Below are positions 1-9,335 of a stretch of 64,000 nt of DNA, piece after piece. A model generated the notes under the pieces. The model saw only the letters and a program-made list of their open reading frames with translations. It ran no database searches and was not told the DNA's origin. Position numbers and translations under genes: made by a program. The DNA is from an uncultured Muribaculaceae bacterium (lineage in GTDB: Bacteria > Bacteroidota > Bacteroidia > Bacteroidales > Muribaculaceae). The stretch lies in NCBI GenBank assembly GCA_910588065.1, contig CAJUPZ010000001.1:124001-188000 (forward strand). Reading direction: 5' to 3'. The first letter of the stretch is position 1, and each line of letters begins with the position of its first letter.

Positions 1-9
1 AAGGTCTTT

Positions 10-1380
10 TTATTTTGAAATTCCGTCAATGAAGTCCACAATAATTTCCAGAACTTCGGGAGCGATTGTCTCTCGGATTCCCGAATACTCAGCCATTTCT
101 CCCGTTGAGGCATGTTGAAGTAAATGGTTGAGTCCTTCCAATTCTTTCACTACAGTTTTCTTGCTGTTGGCCCGTCGTATCACTCCGAGATTTTTACTGG
201 CATCAACCTGAGTGTCTAGCGTTCCGTTGATGGCAAGAAACGGGCAGTTTATATTCTTTATTTCGGCTCCTGCATCAACTGCAATCAACTCGGCAAAGTA
301 TGGCGTATAGGCAGCAACATTTTGCTTGAGCGATGACATCACTGCCGTAGGTACCGTTACACCCAATGATTGTGCAATTTTGTTAATATCAATCGAAGGG
401 GCAGGTTTGCCTCTAATTATTTCATCGAAAACGGTATCAATCACGGCTATACTACCTTCTATATCATTTCCAGCAAGTCCCATTCCCTCCATATGATGTC
501 GATTTTGGTCAAGAATAGTTTGTTTGCCTTGGATTGCCATGCCGGCCAACGAAACGATGAAATCCGGTACTTGTTTCGCTGCAAGAAGCATGGCGATAGT
601 ACCGCCTTCTGAATGACCGAGTATGCCAACATTACCAAAACGTTTCAAACCGCGCACAAACTTCACTGCCGATTCGCAGTCCGTTTCAAATGTAGTTAAT
701 GTTGATGTTGCGAAGCTTCCTTCCGAACGTCCGACTCCACGGTCATCATAACGAAAAGATGCGATTCCATTGCGGGCAAGATAATCAGCAATTACAGCAA
801 AAGGACGATGTTCGAACCCTTCTTCATCTCTATTTTGCGAACCGCTCCCAGTGACCATAACTACCACCGGAGTATTTTCAGTCGCATTTTGAGGAACTGT
901 CATAGTGCCTGCAAGTATAATTCCATCGGAAGCTGTGAAAGTGGTATCTGACATTTGATAGGGGTATGGTGGCTTCGGAGTCTGAGGACGTCTCAAGTCT
1001 ATTGGCTCTTCTGGAATTAATCTCAATGGGAAATTGTAGCCTCTCTGAGAGAATACTCCGTCAATCTCACTCCCAACTATACGGGCATCGTATGTTGCAC
1101 CGATATTTCCAGCGGAAACAGATAAGCTGTCGGATGACAAATAATTGACCATCAATGGTAATCCTTTTACATTTTGTTGTGGAGAATCAAGTGTAAATGT
1201 CGGAGATCCATCGGGTGCCTCATTAAAATTGAATACAAGGGGCAACGCAAAATTTCCCATTCTCAGTTCTCCTCTCCATGCGCCCGATAAAGCCGTAGTG
1301 GATTCTGCTTGAAGGCTAATCGAAGATATGGCGCATAAAGTCAGGTATAATAGAACTCCTTTCATTTTTAATTTATTCAT
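10..1380 (-). CDS. secreted alpha/beta hydrolase (serine esterase-like)
   Basis: 456 aa. The N-terminus has a signal peptide (basic start, hydrophobic run to about residue 24), so the enzyme is probably periplasmic or lipid-side exported. Residues 25-130 form a Bacteroidetes-type N-terminal domain; the hydrolase fold follows, with the nucleophile elbow GHSEGG (Ser about 257), an oxyanion-like VTGSGSQNRD segment near 175, an Asp in NGTLDTQVD near 395 and a His in GLNHLLQ near the end, a plausible catalytic triad. Family members cleave esters or short acyl/peptidyl substrates; the substrate here cannot be told. It is monocistronic, on the minus strand, downstream of the Crp-like gene and separated from it by a terminator. 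The stop codon is only 10 bases from the window edge. Confidence 0.85.
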   Translation of the reverse strand: MNKLKMKGVLLYLTLCAISSISLQAESTTALSGAWRGELRMGNFALPLVFNFNEAPDGSPTFTLDSPQQNVKGLPLMVNYLSSDSLSVSAGNIGATYDARIVGSEIDGVFSQRGYNFPLRLIPEEPIDLRRPQTPKPPYPYQMSDTTFTASDGIILAGTMTVPQNATENTPVVVMVTGSGSQNRDEEGFEHRPFAVIADYLARNGIASFRYDDRGVGRSEGSFATSTLTTFETDCESAVKFVRGLKRFGNVGILGHSEGGTIAMLLAAKQVPDFIVSLAGMAIQGKQTILDQNRHHMEGMGLAGNDIEGSIAVIDTVFDEIIRGKPAPSIDINKIAQSLGVTVPTAVMSSLKQNVAAYTPYFAELIAVDAGAEIKNINCPFLAINGTLDTQVDASKNLGVIRRANSKKTVVKELEGLNHLLQHASTGEMAEYSGIRETIAPEVLEIIVDFIDGISK

Positions 1381-1440
1381 TTTGAGTTGGTTTATTGTTT
1401 AATCAAAGTTGTGTTAGACTAAAGGTAGCCTACCCGTCCG

Positions 1441-1448
1441 CAAAGTTA
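1441..1448 (-). promoter_or_regulatory. -7 box of the hydrolase promoter
   Basis: On the minus strand this reads TAACTTTG, matching the Bacteroidetes TAnnTTTG -7 element, about 60 nt upstream of the hydrolase start. The -33 region is only a T-rich stretch that is shared with the terminator next door, so the promoter is partial. Confidence 0.4.
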
Positions 1449-1466
1449 CAGCCAATAAAAATAAAA

Positions 1467-1488
1467 ACTCTCAACATATGTTGAGAGT
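1467..1488 (-). terminator. intrinsic terminator of the Crp-like gene
   Basis: A perfect 22-bp palindrome with 11-bp arms (ACTCTCAACAT / ATGTTGAGAGT) begins 8 bases beyond the Crp-like stop codon and is followed on the minus strand by TTTTATTTTTATT. It would end the regulator transcript before the hydrolase promoter. Confidence 0.75.
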
Positions 1489-1496
1489 CAAGGTTT

Positions 1497-2072
1497 TTAA
1501 CACTGATTTCCGTTATTTTTTCGCAATCGGCTAAGATGTGTCGGCGTGATTTTCAGGAAAGAAGCGATGTCCTTGAGAGAAAAGAGGTCAAAAAGGTCGG
1601 GGTGTCGATTGATAAGGTCATTGTATCTTTCCTGTGGTGTCTTGACATATAAATCAACGTATCTATCGTATATAGTGCCATAAACGGCTTCTGTGGTGTG
1701 CATCACCATATCATTGAAACAAGGCTCTGCGGCCATCTTTGCTTTCACCTCTTTGTCCGTGATGCAGTATATTTCACAATCGGATGTGGTTACGATAGCT
1801 ACATTCGCGATTCTACCATGTAGAAAATTACGCCAGTCAACAACAAATCCCTCACCAAACACCAATCCCATCACATGTTCGGCACCGTCAGCGGAACGTG
1901 CCACATATTTGAGTGTGCCGGATTGGATAAACCCAATATACCGACCAACTTTACCGATGGAGACAAATTCCTCACCTTTGTCAAAACGCCGCAAAGTGCC
2001 CATGCTGACACATAACTCGCGCCAAGTCTCAAAATCAATCTGCTCGAGATATGTATTGAAGTTATCAGGCAT
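1497..2072 (-). CDS. Crp/Fnr family transcriptional regulator
   Basis: 191 aa. Residues about 20-115 read as a cyclic-nucleotide-binding-type beta barrel (GRYIGFIQSGTLKYV and later strands), and the C-terminus (FSLKDIASFLKITPTHLSRLRK) is a helix-turn-helix typical of the short Bacteroidetes Crp relatives. No Cys cluster for an iron-sulfur centre is visible, so it is not a classic Fnr. Ligand and regulon are unknown. The neighbour downstream is the hydrolase, but a terminator lies between them. The start ATG fits the family length, and an upstream promoter is present. Confidence 0.85.
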   Translation of the reverse strand: MPDNFNTYLEQIDFETWRELCVSMGTLRRFDKGEEFVSIGKVGRYIGFIQSGTLKYVARSADGAEHVMGLVFGEGFVVDWRNFLHGRIANVAIVTTSDCEIYCITDKEVKAKMAAEPCFNDMVMHTTEAVYGTIYDRYVDLYVKTPQERYNDLINRHPDLFDLFSLKDIASFLKITPTHLSRLRKNNGNQC

Positions 2073-2139
2073 TATTGTTTCAAAATTCAGGGTTGTTACG
2101 TCAATCGTTCAAACAAGCCAATGGCGTCATCTTGGATTG

Positions 2140-2169
2140 CAAAGTTACACAAATTCCTTTACCACACAA
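2140..2169 (-). promoter_or_regulatory. promoter of the Crp-like regulator
   Basis: On the minus strand, TTG (2167-2169), a 19-nt spacer, then TAACTTTG (2140-2147): a good match to the Bacteroidetes housekeeping promoter, about 70 nt from the start codon. Confidence 0.6.
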
Positions 2170-2227
2170 TAGTATTATAAGTATTACAGCTTTATGAGGT
2201 CGTTTATTTCTGCCTTTTGATGATGAT

Positions 2228-2258
2228 TTTGGTAATCTGTCAGAAATGACTATCTTTG
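2228..2258 (+). promoter_or_regulatory. promoter of the biotin operon
   Basis: TTTG (2228-2231), 19-nt spacer, TATCTTTG (2251-2258): an exact Bacteroidetes -33/-7 pair. The leader of about 120 nt before bioA has no long ORF with a start codon. I did not see a clear BirA-type palindrome near it. Confidence 0.7.
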
Positions 2259-2384
2259 CAATCAATAAAGATGGGCACTTAAGAGAACCAAAATAGTTGA
2301 AATTGAAGGTGCAGACAGCCCGATTGACTGTTTTGTGCGATTGAATCGCAACCTGCTCATTATTAGATATATGCTATAATTGTT

Positions 2385-3689
2385 ATGGAAATATACAAGA
2401 GCTCCTGTAGCGGTGTGCATGATGAATGGGATAGAGAGCACCTGTGGCATCCGTATACCTCTACTATCAATCCCTTGCCGACATATAAGGTGAGTCGCGC
2501 GGAGGGGGTAAAGATAATATTGAGCGACGGCACAGAGCTAATAGACGGCATGTCCTCCTGGTGGGCTTGCATTCACGGATATAATAATAAGGTGATAAAT
2601 GAGGCTGCGGCTGAGCAGATTGGCAAGATGAGCCATGTGATGTTCGGTGGTCTCACGCATGATCCTGCGATAGAGCTTGGCAAGCTGTTGCTTGATATGG
2701 CTCCCCCCTCAATGAACAATGTGTTCTATGCCGACAGTGGCTCTGTAGCCATTGAGGTGGCTATGAAAATGGCGGTCCAGGCAATGATTTCCAAGAGCGG
2801 GTCGCATGAAAAGACAAATTTTGTGACAATACGCAAGGGATACCATGGTGATACCTGGAATGCCATGAGCGTTTGCGATCCGGTCACAGGCATGCACGGT
2901 GCCTTTGGCAGCGCGCTGCCGATACGCTACTTTGTGGAGAGTCCCTCAGTGAAATACGGTGAGGAATGGCGCCCGGAAGCCATGCGTGAGCTTGAGACTA
3001 CGCTGGCCGAGCATCATGGCGATATAGCAGCTATGATTCTTGAACCGGTGGTGCAGGGCGCGGGCGGTATGCGTTTTTATCATCCGCAATATCTTGTTGA
3101 GGCGCGTCGATTGTGTGACAAATACGGTATATATCTGATTTTTGATGAAATTGCCACCGGTTTCTGGCGCACCGGCAAGCTCTTTGCCTGGGAGCATGCC
3201 GGAGTGGAGCCGGACATTATGTGTATTGGCAAAGGCCTCACGGCAGGTTATATGACAATGAGTGCGGTGATGACGACCAAGGATGTTGCAGACACAATCT
3301 CCAAAGGAGAGGCTGGAGTGATGATGCATGGCCCCACATTCATGGCCAATCCTCTGTCGTGTGCGGTGGCAATAGCTTCAATAAAGCTTTTGAAGCAGCA
3401 GGATATGCCAGCCATTCTCTCGCATCTTGAGTCGGAACTGAAACGCCTCATGGCTCCGGCAGCGAAGATATCCGGAGTAGAGGAGGTGCGGGTGCTCGGC
3501 AGCATCGGGGTCATTGAGATGAAGAAAAATGTGGACGTGGGTGAATTCCAGAAGATGTGCGTTGAAAAAGGCATCTGGGTGCGACCGTTCGGCAGAAATG
3601 TATATGTGATGCCCCCATACATAATATCAGACTCCGAGCTGGAGCATCTTGTCAAGTCTACAATAGAAATAGTAAAATGCATCGCATAG
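2385..3689 (+). CDS. bioA: adenosylmethionine-8-amino-7-oxononanoate aminotransferase
   Basis: 434 aa, full length for BioA, a PLP-dependent class III aminotransferase of the biotin pathway. It makes 7,8-diaminopelargonic acid from KAPA using S-adenosylmethionine as amino donor, in the cytoplasm. Visible signatures are DREHLWHPYTS near the N-terminus, GMSSWWACIHGY, the PLP phosphate region DSGSVAIEVAMKMA, FDEIATGFWRTG, and the Schiff-base Lys in CIGKGLTAGY (residue about 283). The N-terminus is about 10 residues longer than needed, so a slightly later start is possible. It is the first gene of a bioA-bioF-bioG/C operon and overlaps bioF by 13 nt. Confidence 0.95.
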   Translation: MEIYKSSCSGVHDEWDREHLWHPYTSTINPLPTYKVSRAEGVKIILSDGTELIDGMSSWWACIHGYNNKVINEAAAEQIGKMSHVMFGGLTHDPAIELGKLLLDMAPPSMNNVFYADSGSVAIEVAMKMAVQAMISKSGSHEKTNFVTIRKGYHGDTWNAMSVCDPVTGMHGAFGSALPIRYFVESPSVKYGEEWRPEAMRELETTLAEHHGDIAAMILEPVVQGAGGMRFYHPQYLVEARRLCDKYGIYLIFDEIATGFWRTGKLFAWEHAGVEPDIMCIGKGLTAGYMTMSAVMTTKDVADTISKGEAGVMMHGPTFMANPLSCAVAIASIKLLKQQDMPAILSHLESELKRLMAPAAKISGVEEVRVLGSIGVIEMKKNVDVGEFQKMCVEKGIWVRPFGRNVYVMPPYIISDSELEHLVKSTIEIVKCIA

Positions 3690-4807
3690 AGAAAGAGCTT
3701 GAACAGCTCGCGGCTGAGGGAAACCTGAGGCATATACCTGCAGGCGCGCCGGATGCTGTTGATTTTTCGTTGAACGATTATCTCGGACTGGGTGGGAATG
3801 CCCGGCTGAGAGAGGATTTCTTTGCGCAGCCGCATATCATGGATGTTGCGCTGACATCATGTGCATCGCGTCTGCTCGCGGCAGATCAGAATGAATATAC
3901 TCTTTTGGAGAATACTCTTGAAAAATTATACGGACGTCCCTGTCTGCTATTCAACAGCGGCTATCATGCCAACACTGGTCTTATATCGGCCATTGCCGAC
4001 AAGGAAACCCTGATAGTGGCTGATAAATTGGTCCACGCAAGCATCATTGATGGCTATAAGCTCAGCGATGCGACAATGCAGCGTTTCCGTCATAATGATG
4101 TCGGTCATCTTGAAAAGCTACTTGCCGCAAGAGCATCCGAATTCAAGAGGGTGATTATAGTAGTGGAGTCAGTGTACAGCATGGATGGTGATGTTGCAGA
4201 TCTTCATGCGATAGTGGAACTGAAAAGGCGCTATCCGGATGCTATGCTGTATGTGGATGAGGCTCACGCGTTTGGCGCTATGGGCAGGGCTGGTCTTGGA
4301 TTGGCGGCCGACTGTGGCCTATTGGATGATGTTGATATTCTTGTCGGCACCTTCGGCAAGGCTGCGGCATCGCAGGGAGCTTTTGCTATATTGGACAGCC
4401 GGCTCAAAGAGTATGCTGTTAACCGCAGCAGAAGTTTTATATTCTCAACTGCATTACCGCCACTGAACTGTGCGTGGACCAGGTTCGTAATAAATCATAT
4501 AACAAGGATGGAGCCGGAGCGTGAACATCTCAGGTATATGTCCCGGCTGTTTCATGACCGCATTATGGCCGGCGGTAAGATAACCCTTCCGGAGTGTACA
4601 CCCACCCATATCTGTCCCATAATAATCGGAGGGGCTGCAAAGGTTGTGGAGATGTCGGCGAGGTTGCTGGAACTCGGATTTAAAGTTTTGCCGATTCGCA
4701 CACCGACCGTGCCTCCGGGCACTGAGAGACTGCGTGTCAGCCTGTCGGCAGCCATGAGTGACTCCGATGTTGAGCAACTTGCTGATGCCATAAATTCGCT
4801 GTTATGA
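3677..4807 (+). CDS. bioF: 8-amino-7-oxononanoate synthase
   Basis: 376 aa, a PLP-dependent alpha-oxoamine synthase that condenses pimeloyl-ACP with L-alanine to KAPA. Recognisable parts are FSLNDYLGLGG, LFNSGYHANTGLI, VVESVYSMDGDVADL, YVDEAHAFGAMGRAG and the PLP Lys in TFGKAAASQGA (residue about 228). AOS relatives such as 2-amino-3-ketobutyrate CoA ligase are the main alternative, but the position between bioA and bioG/C supports BioF. It overlaps bioA at the 5' end and bioG/C by 4 nt (ATGA), which implies translational coupling. Confidence 0.95.
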   Translation: MHRIEKELEQLAAEGNLRHIPAGAPDAVDFSLNDYLGLGGNARLREDFFAQPHIMDVALTSCASRLLAADQNEYTLLENTLEKLYGRPCLLFNSGYHANTGLISAIADKETLIVADKLVHASIIDGYKLSDATMQRFRHNDVGHLEKLLAARASEFKRVIIVVESVYSMDGDVADLHAIVELKRRYPDAMLYVDEAHAFGAMGRAGLGLAADCGLLDDVDILVGTFGKAAASQGAFAILDSRLKEYAVNRSRSFIFSTALPPLNCAWTRFVINHITRMEPEREHLRYMSRLFHDRIMAGGKITLPECTPTHICPIIIGGAAKVVEMSARLLELGFKVLPIRTPTVPPGTERLRVSLSAAMSDSDVEQLADAINSLL

Positions 4808-6162
4808 AGTGTAGGTTTCTGAAACAGGACGGTTCCCCGCGCTTGATAATGCTCTTTGCAGGATGGGCGGCAGACAGCAAGCTGTTTGCCGGGCTTGATG
4901 CCGAGGGGTATGACCTTCTTGCGGTATGGGACTACAGCGATGAAACGTTAGATATAAAAACAGTAAATAAATACAGCGAGATATGCGTACTGGCATGGAG
5001 CTATGGAGTGTATTTCGCCGCCAGACTGATGGAGCGGAATGCACATTTGCCTTTCACGGCAAGGATAGCTGTGAACGGCACGATGCACCCTGTGGATATG
5101 TCATACGGAATCTCTCCGGAGATGTTTGCCTCCACTCTTAACGCGCTGGATGATAAGTCTTTGTCAAAGTTTTACAGACGGATGTGCGGAGGAGCGTCAA
5201 GATACAATGCTCTTGCTCCGAACATGCCTGTGCGCAGCCTCGAATCGGTTAGGGGAGAACTGGCAAATATCGGAAACACATACAGAAGGGAAGGTGCACC
5301 AACAGCTGAATGGGATTATGCATATATATCCGTTGGTGACCTGATATTCCCACCGGAATCGCAAAGGCGGGCTTGGGATGGCGAAGCTGAAATCGTGGAG
5401 ATAGATCAACCCCACTTTCCTGATTTCAAAGAAATACTTGGCAGCGCGTTCATTCAAAAAAGGGGAGTGACTGCTGCTTTCAGCCGCTCAGCCGATACCT
5501 ACGATTCAAATGCTCCGGTGCAGCGGCAGGTGGCCAATATGCTCGCTGATAAAATTCAATCGCTTACCCCTCTGAGCGGTCAGGTGGTGGAGATTGGCCC
5601 CGGCTCCGGCTTCATGAGCGAGCGGCTGCGGCAGTTTGAAAAGGTTGTGCATCTTAAGCTTATTGATGTATATCCTATCGATAGCAGTTTGCCCGGTGAG
5701 CATATCATAGAGGATGCTGAGGTAGCGTTGATGGCGATGCCTGATGAATCGGTCGATGCGATTGTGGCATCGTCAGCCGTGCAGTGGTTCAACTCACCCA
5801 AAAACTTTTTTCGCCAGGCCTACCGGGTGCTCCGTCCCGGAGGTGTTGTTGCTGTGTCGGTCTATGGCAAGGGTACGTTTTCCGAACTTCCCGGCCTCAA
5901 GTCACCTTCAAGAGTGTTTGAAAAAAATAGCCTGGTTGAGTACGTATCATCCATGTTTGATGTTGAAGAATTGAGCGAATTGTCTGTAAATCAGCGGTTT
6001 GAATCGTCCAAAGAGCTTCTTCGCCATTTCCGCCTCACAGGGGTCAGTCCGATATCATCATCGCCCTCTTCGGTGGCTATCGCCCGCCATGTGGTGTGTC
6101 AGGATATTAGAACTTTGACTTACAATGCAATATTCCTTTTGCTAACCAAGAAAATTTTGTAA
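4804..6162 (+). CDS. BioG-BioC fusion: pimeloyl-ACP methyl ester esterase / malonyl-ACP methyltransferase
   Basis: 452 aa in two parts. Residues 1 to about 215 are a BioG (DUF452) alpha/beta hydrolase: LFAGWAADSKLF near the start, nucleophile Ser66 in AWSYGVYFAA, and a late His in DQPHFPDF. From about 225 to the end is a BioC-type SAM methyltransferase with motif I VVEIGPGSG (about 261-269), SSAVQWFN and YRVLRPGGVVAVS. BioC caps malonyl-ACP with a methyl group to start pimelate synthesis on the fatty-acid machinery, and BioG removes it at the end. One chain therefore holds the entry and exit steps. It overlaps bioF by 4 nt. bioD and bioB do not follow; the next gene has its own promoter. Confidence 0.92.
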   Translation: MKCRFLKQDGSPRLIMLFAGWAADSKLFAGLDAEGYDLLAVWDYSDETLDIKTVNKYSEICVLAWSYGVYFAARLMERNAHLPFTARIAVNGTMHPVDMSYGISPEMFASTLNALDDKSLSKFYRRMCGGASRYNALAPNMPVRSLESVRGELANIGNTYRREGAPTAEWDYAYISVGDLIFPPESQRRAWDGEAEIVEIDQPHFPDFKEILGSAFIQKRGVTAAFSRSADTYDSNAPVQRQVANMLADKIQSLTPLSGQVVEIGPGSGFMSERLRQFEKVVHLKLIDVYPIDSSLPGEHIIEDAEVALMAMPDESVDAIVASSAVQWFNSPKNFFRQAYRVLRPGGVVAVSVYGKGTFSELPGLKSPSRVFEKNSLVEYVSSMFDVEELSELSVNQRFESSKELLRHFRLTGVSPISSSPSSVAIARHVVCQDIRTLTYNAIFLLLTKKIL

Positions 6163-6167
6163 TTTTG
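6138..6167 (+). promoter_or_regulatory. promoter of the lptF/G-ribBA unit, inside the end of bioG/C
   Basis: TTTG (6138-6141), 18-nt spacer, TAATTTTG (6160-6167). The -33 box lies within the last codons of the BioG-BioC gene and the -7 box covers its stop codon, 34 nt before the permease start. Confidence 0.6.
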
Positions 6168-6200
6168 TAGTTCATTAGCAGCAGATATATCACAGAGGCA

Positions 6201-8120
6201 ATGACTTTTAAAATAAAGACACTTTACCGGTTTATGCTGAGCAGCTTTGTGCCGCTCTTTGTCATGACCTTCTTTATATGCCTTTTCATAGTGCTGATGC
6301 AGTTTCTGTGGCGCTATATTGATGACCTTGTAGGCAAAGGGCTTGGCGTGGATGTTATCGCAGAGCTCTTTTTCTATGCGGCGTTGTCGCTTGTGCCTAT
6401 GGCGTTGCCTCTTGCCATCCTGCTTGCCTCGCTTATGACTTTCGGCAATCTTGGCGAGCGTTTTGAACTTACCGCGATGAAAGCCTCGGGTGTATCGCTC
6501 GTCAAAGCCATGAAGCCGCTTACTGCTCTGCTCATACTCATTGCCATAGGAGCCTTCTTCTTTCAGAACAATGTGCTGCCGGTTGCCCAGACCAAGATGT
6601 ACACCCTGCTGTTTTCAGTGAAGCAGAAGTCTCCTGAACTTGAGATACCAGAAGGGGTGTTCTACGACCAGATACCCGGCTATAACCTGTTTGTCCAGTC
6701 AAAAAACCGTGAGAACGGCACTCTGTACGACCTTATGATTTACGACATGAGCAAGGGGTTTGACAACGCAGGTATTATCCTTGCCGATTCAGGCACCCTC
6801 GCGATGACCGAGGATAAGACCCATCTGGTGCTTAACCTCTACAACGGCGAGTCGTTTGACAATCTGAAAGAGGCAGCTACAGCTTCGGCAAATGTGCCGT
6901 ATCGCAGGGAGTCATTCCTTGACAAACGCATATACTTGAGTTTTGATGCCAATTTCAACCGAATGGAGGAGGATGGCATGAGAAACCAGTATGTAGGCAA
7001 AAATATAACAGAACTCAGCCACACCATTGACTCCGTGAACCAGAGGGTGGACAGTGTTGGACGCAGCTATGCCAGGCTTGTGGCCGACAGACAGTATGTC
7101 AATGTGGGCAACTACAAGATTGTTCTCGACACCGCCGGAAACAAGCGACGTGTAATGAATTCGGTGAAAATGAGTGTGCCGCTGAATGTGGATTCCGTAT
7201 TCAGAGGCAAATCTTCTGCCGACAAGCTCGCAAACCTTGATAAGGCACTTAGCCAGCTCAGAAGGCAGAAACAGGACTATGAGTTCAAGGGCCTCACACT
7301 TGCCGATGACCGCAAATCCATAATCCGACACGGCATAGAGATGCACAAGAAGTTTACACTCTCCATTGCCTGCCTCGTGTTTTTCTTCATAGGTGCCCCG
7401 CTCGGCGCAATCATTAGAAAGGGCGGACTCGGAATGCCGCTTGTTATCTCGGTGCTGCTTTTCATTGTGTACTATATTATTGACAACACCGGCAACAAGA
7501 TGGCCCGTGATGCCCGCATCGAAGTGTGGGAAGGCATGTGGATGAGTACGGCGATTCTCCTGCCTCTGGGTATTTTTGTGACATACAAGGCGGTAAATGA
7601 TTCCGCGGTATTCAACAAGGATGCTTACCTCAATTGGTTCAGAAAACTTACCGGAGGCCATCAGGTGCGCCAGGTTGTTATGAAAGAGGTGATTATTGAG
7701 GATATTGTTACATCCGATGCTATTGCACGGCTGAATAACTTATCTGCCTCAGGCCAAGAGTTCCTGCTCTCATTCCCCTCAAAAACCGGTTTCAAGGACT
7801 ACTGGTTGAAAGGCTGTCCGGTAGAAAAACTTCACGCTTTGTCGCAAATGGAGGAGCAGACAGTGGAATACCTGTCCAATTCCCGCGACAAGCTCGTTAT
7901 AAACAAACTGATGGATTTGCCTATTCTCCGCAGCCTGTGGCTATATAGACCAGCGCCGAAAAAGTGGATGGGGGTATCTGCAATGGTGCTTTTGCCTGTC
8001 GGCTTTGCAATATATCTGATCGGCAGAAAATCAATCAGCTCACTCAGAAAAGAGATTGAAACAATAATTAAAGTAGACACGGAATTGATAAAACTGATTA
8101 ATAATAACGACAATATATGA
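6201..8120 (+). CDS. LptF/LptG family lipopolysaccharide export permease
   Basis: 639 aa. YjgP/YjgQ-type protein: three transmembrane helices in the first 125 residues, a large periplasmic beta-jellyroll region (about 130-375), then three more helices (about 385-480) and one near 600. LptF and LptG form the inner-membrane part of the LptBFG ABC machine that extracts LPS and pushes it to the LptC/A bridge. The chain is longer than enterobacterial LptF/G (about 360 aa) owing to an inserted periplasmic segment and a soluble C-terminal extension, as is common in Bacteroidetes. Whether it is LptF or LptG cannot be decided. Its stop overlaps the ribBA start (ATGA). Confidence 0.85.
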   Translation: MTFKIKTLYRFMLSSFVPLFVMTFFICLFIVLMQFLWRYIDDLVGKGLGVDVIAELFFYAALSLVPMALPLAILLASLMTFGNLGERFELTAMKASGVSLVKAMKPLTALLILIAIGAFFFQNNVLPVAQTKMYTLLFSVKQKSPELEIPEGVFYDQIPGYNLFVQSKNRENGTLYDLMIYDMSKGFDNAGIILADSGTLAMTEDKTHLVLNLYNGESFDNLKEAATASANVPYRRESFLDKRIYLSFDANFNRMEEDGMRNQYVGKNITELSHTIDSVNQRVDSVGRSYARLVADRQYVNVGNYKIVLDTAGNKRRVMNSVKMSVPLNVDSVFRGKSSADKLANLDKALSQLRRQKQDYEFKGLTLADDRKSIIRHGIEMHKKFTLSIACLVFFFIGAPLGAIIRKGGLGMPLVISVLLFIVYYIIDNTGNKMARDARIEVWEGMWMSTAILLPLGIFVTYKAVNDSAVFNKDAYLNWFRKLTGGHQVRQVVMKEVIIEDIVTSDAIARLNNLSASGQEFLLSFPSKTGFKDYWLKGCPVEKLHALSQMEEQTVEYLSNSRDKLVINKLMDLPILRSLWLYRPAPKKWMGVSAMVLLPVGFAIYLIGRKSISSLRKEIETIIKVDTELIKLINNNDNI

Positions 8121-9334
8121 CACAGACTATTAAATTAGACAGCATAGAGGAAGCTATTGAAGAGTTCCGCAAAGGTAACTTTGTGATTGTTGTCGATGAT
8201 GAGGACAGAGAAAACGAAGGCGACCTTATCATGGCGGCTGAGAAAGTTACTGCTGATCATGTCAATTTCATGATAACAAACGCCCGCGGGGAGCTCTGCG
8301 CTCCATTGACCCTGTCGCGTTGCCGCGAGCTTCAGTTGGCACACCAGGTGCAGGACAACACCTCAATGCTGGGAACTCCATTCACCATAACTGTTGACAA
8401 ACTCGAGGGATGCACAACCGGAGTGTCAGCAGCGGATAGAGCGGAAACCATACGGGCTCTTGCAGACCCAGCCTCTGTTCCCTCGACATTCGGCCGTCCC
8501 GGACATGTCCATCCGCTGTATGCCCAGGACGAGGGCGTACTGCGCCGACCGGGACACACTGAAGCCGGAATAGACCTTGCACGCCTTTCCGGACTTTATC
8601 CGGCCGCTACCCTGATAGAAATCCTGAATGAGGATGGCACAATGGCTCGTTTGCCCCAACTGCGCAAAAAAGCGGATGAATGGGGACTCAAGCTGGTGTC
8701 TATCCGCGACCTGATCGCTTATCGCCTGCGTACTGAAACAACCGTTGAGGAGGGTGTGGAGGTTGATATGCCCACAGCATACGGCCATTTCAGACTGATT
8801 CCGTTCCGCGATAAAGTGTCCGGACTCGAACACATAGCTCTTATCAAAGGCAACGTGGCAGATGGTGAGCCTGTGCTTGTGAGAGTGCATTCCTCATGTG
8901 CCACAGGCGATATTTTCGGATCCCAACGCTGCGATTGCGGCGACCAGCTCCATAAAGCTATGGAGATGATTGAAGAGGAGGGGAGAGGAGCTATTCTCTA
9001 CCTCAACCAGGAGGGCAGAGGTATCGGCCTGATGGATAAAATCCGCGCTTATAAGCTGCAGGAGGAGGGATTTGACACCGTTGATGCGAACATTCACCTC
9101 GGTCATCGGGCTGATGAACGTGATTATGGTGTCGGAGCACAGATTCTTCACAAACTCGGCATCCGCGATATGCGCCTTATGACAAACAATCCGGTCAAGC
9201 GCATAGGCCTTGAAGGCTATGGACTGAAAGTGGTTGAGAATGTGCCGATAGAAGTGCAGCCGAACAAATACAACAGGTTCTATATGCACACCAAAAAAGA
9301 ACGGATGGGTCACCATCTCGATAAAGTTGATTGA
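8117..9334 (+). CDS. ribBA: bifunctional DHBP synthase / GTP cyclohydrolase II
   Basis: 405 aa. Residues 1 to about 205 are the RibB domain, which makes 3,4-dihydroxy-2-butanone 4-phosphate from ribulose 5-phosphate; the acidic metal loop DDEDRENEGDL and the GHTEAGIDL segment are present. The rest is RibA, which opens the GTP ring: RVHSSCATGDIFGS with the zinc cysteines and QRCDCGDQ, then NQEGRGIGL and NNPVKR. Both domains look intact. Riboflavin synthesis does not explain the neighbours; the gene is coupled to the permease upstream (4-nt overlap), and the next gene starts 1 nt after its stop. Confidence 0.96.
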   Translation: MTQTIKLDSIEEAIEEFRKGNFVIVVDDEDRENEGDLIMAAEKVTADHVNFMITNARGELCAPLTLSRCRELQLAHQVQDNTSMLGTPFTITVDKLEGCTTGVSAADRAETIRALADPASVPSTFGRPGHVHPLYAQDEGVLRRPGHTEAGIDLARLSGLYPAATLIEILNEDGTMARLPQLRKKADEWGLKLVSIRDLIAYRLRTETTVEEGVEVDMPTAYGHFRLIPFRDKVSGLEHIALIKGNVADGEPVLVRVHSSCATGDIFGSQRCDCGDQLHKAMEMIEEEGRGAILYLNQEGRGIGLMDKIRAYKLQEEGFDTVDANIHLGHRADERDYGVGAQILHKLGIRDMRLMTNNPVKRIGLEGYGLKVVENVPIEVQPNKYNRFYMHTKKERMGHHLDKVD

Positions 9335-9335
9335 A

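Noticed and set aside
2281..2376. A 30-codon open frame in the bioA leader, protein-like in composition
   Set aside because: No start codon and no extension; probably untranslated leader.
9327..9335. TTG start for the transglutaminase-like lipoprotein
   Set aside because: The ATG at 9336 gives a normal lipoprotein signal peptide and avoids overlap with ribBA.
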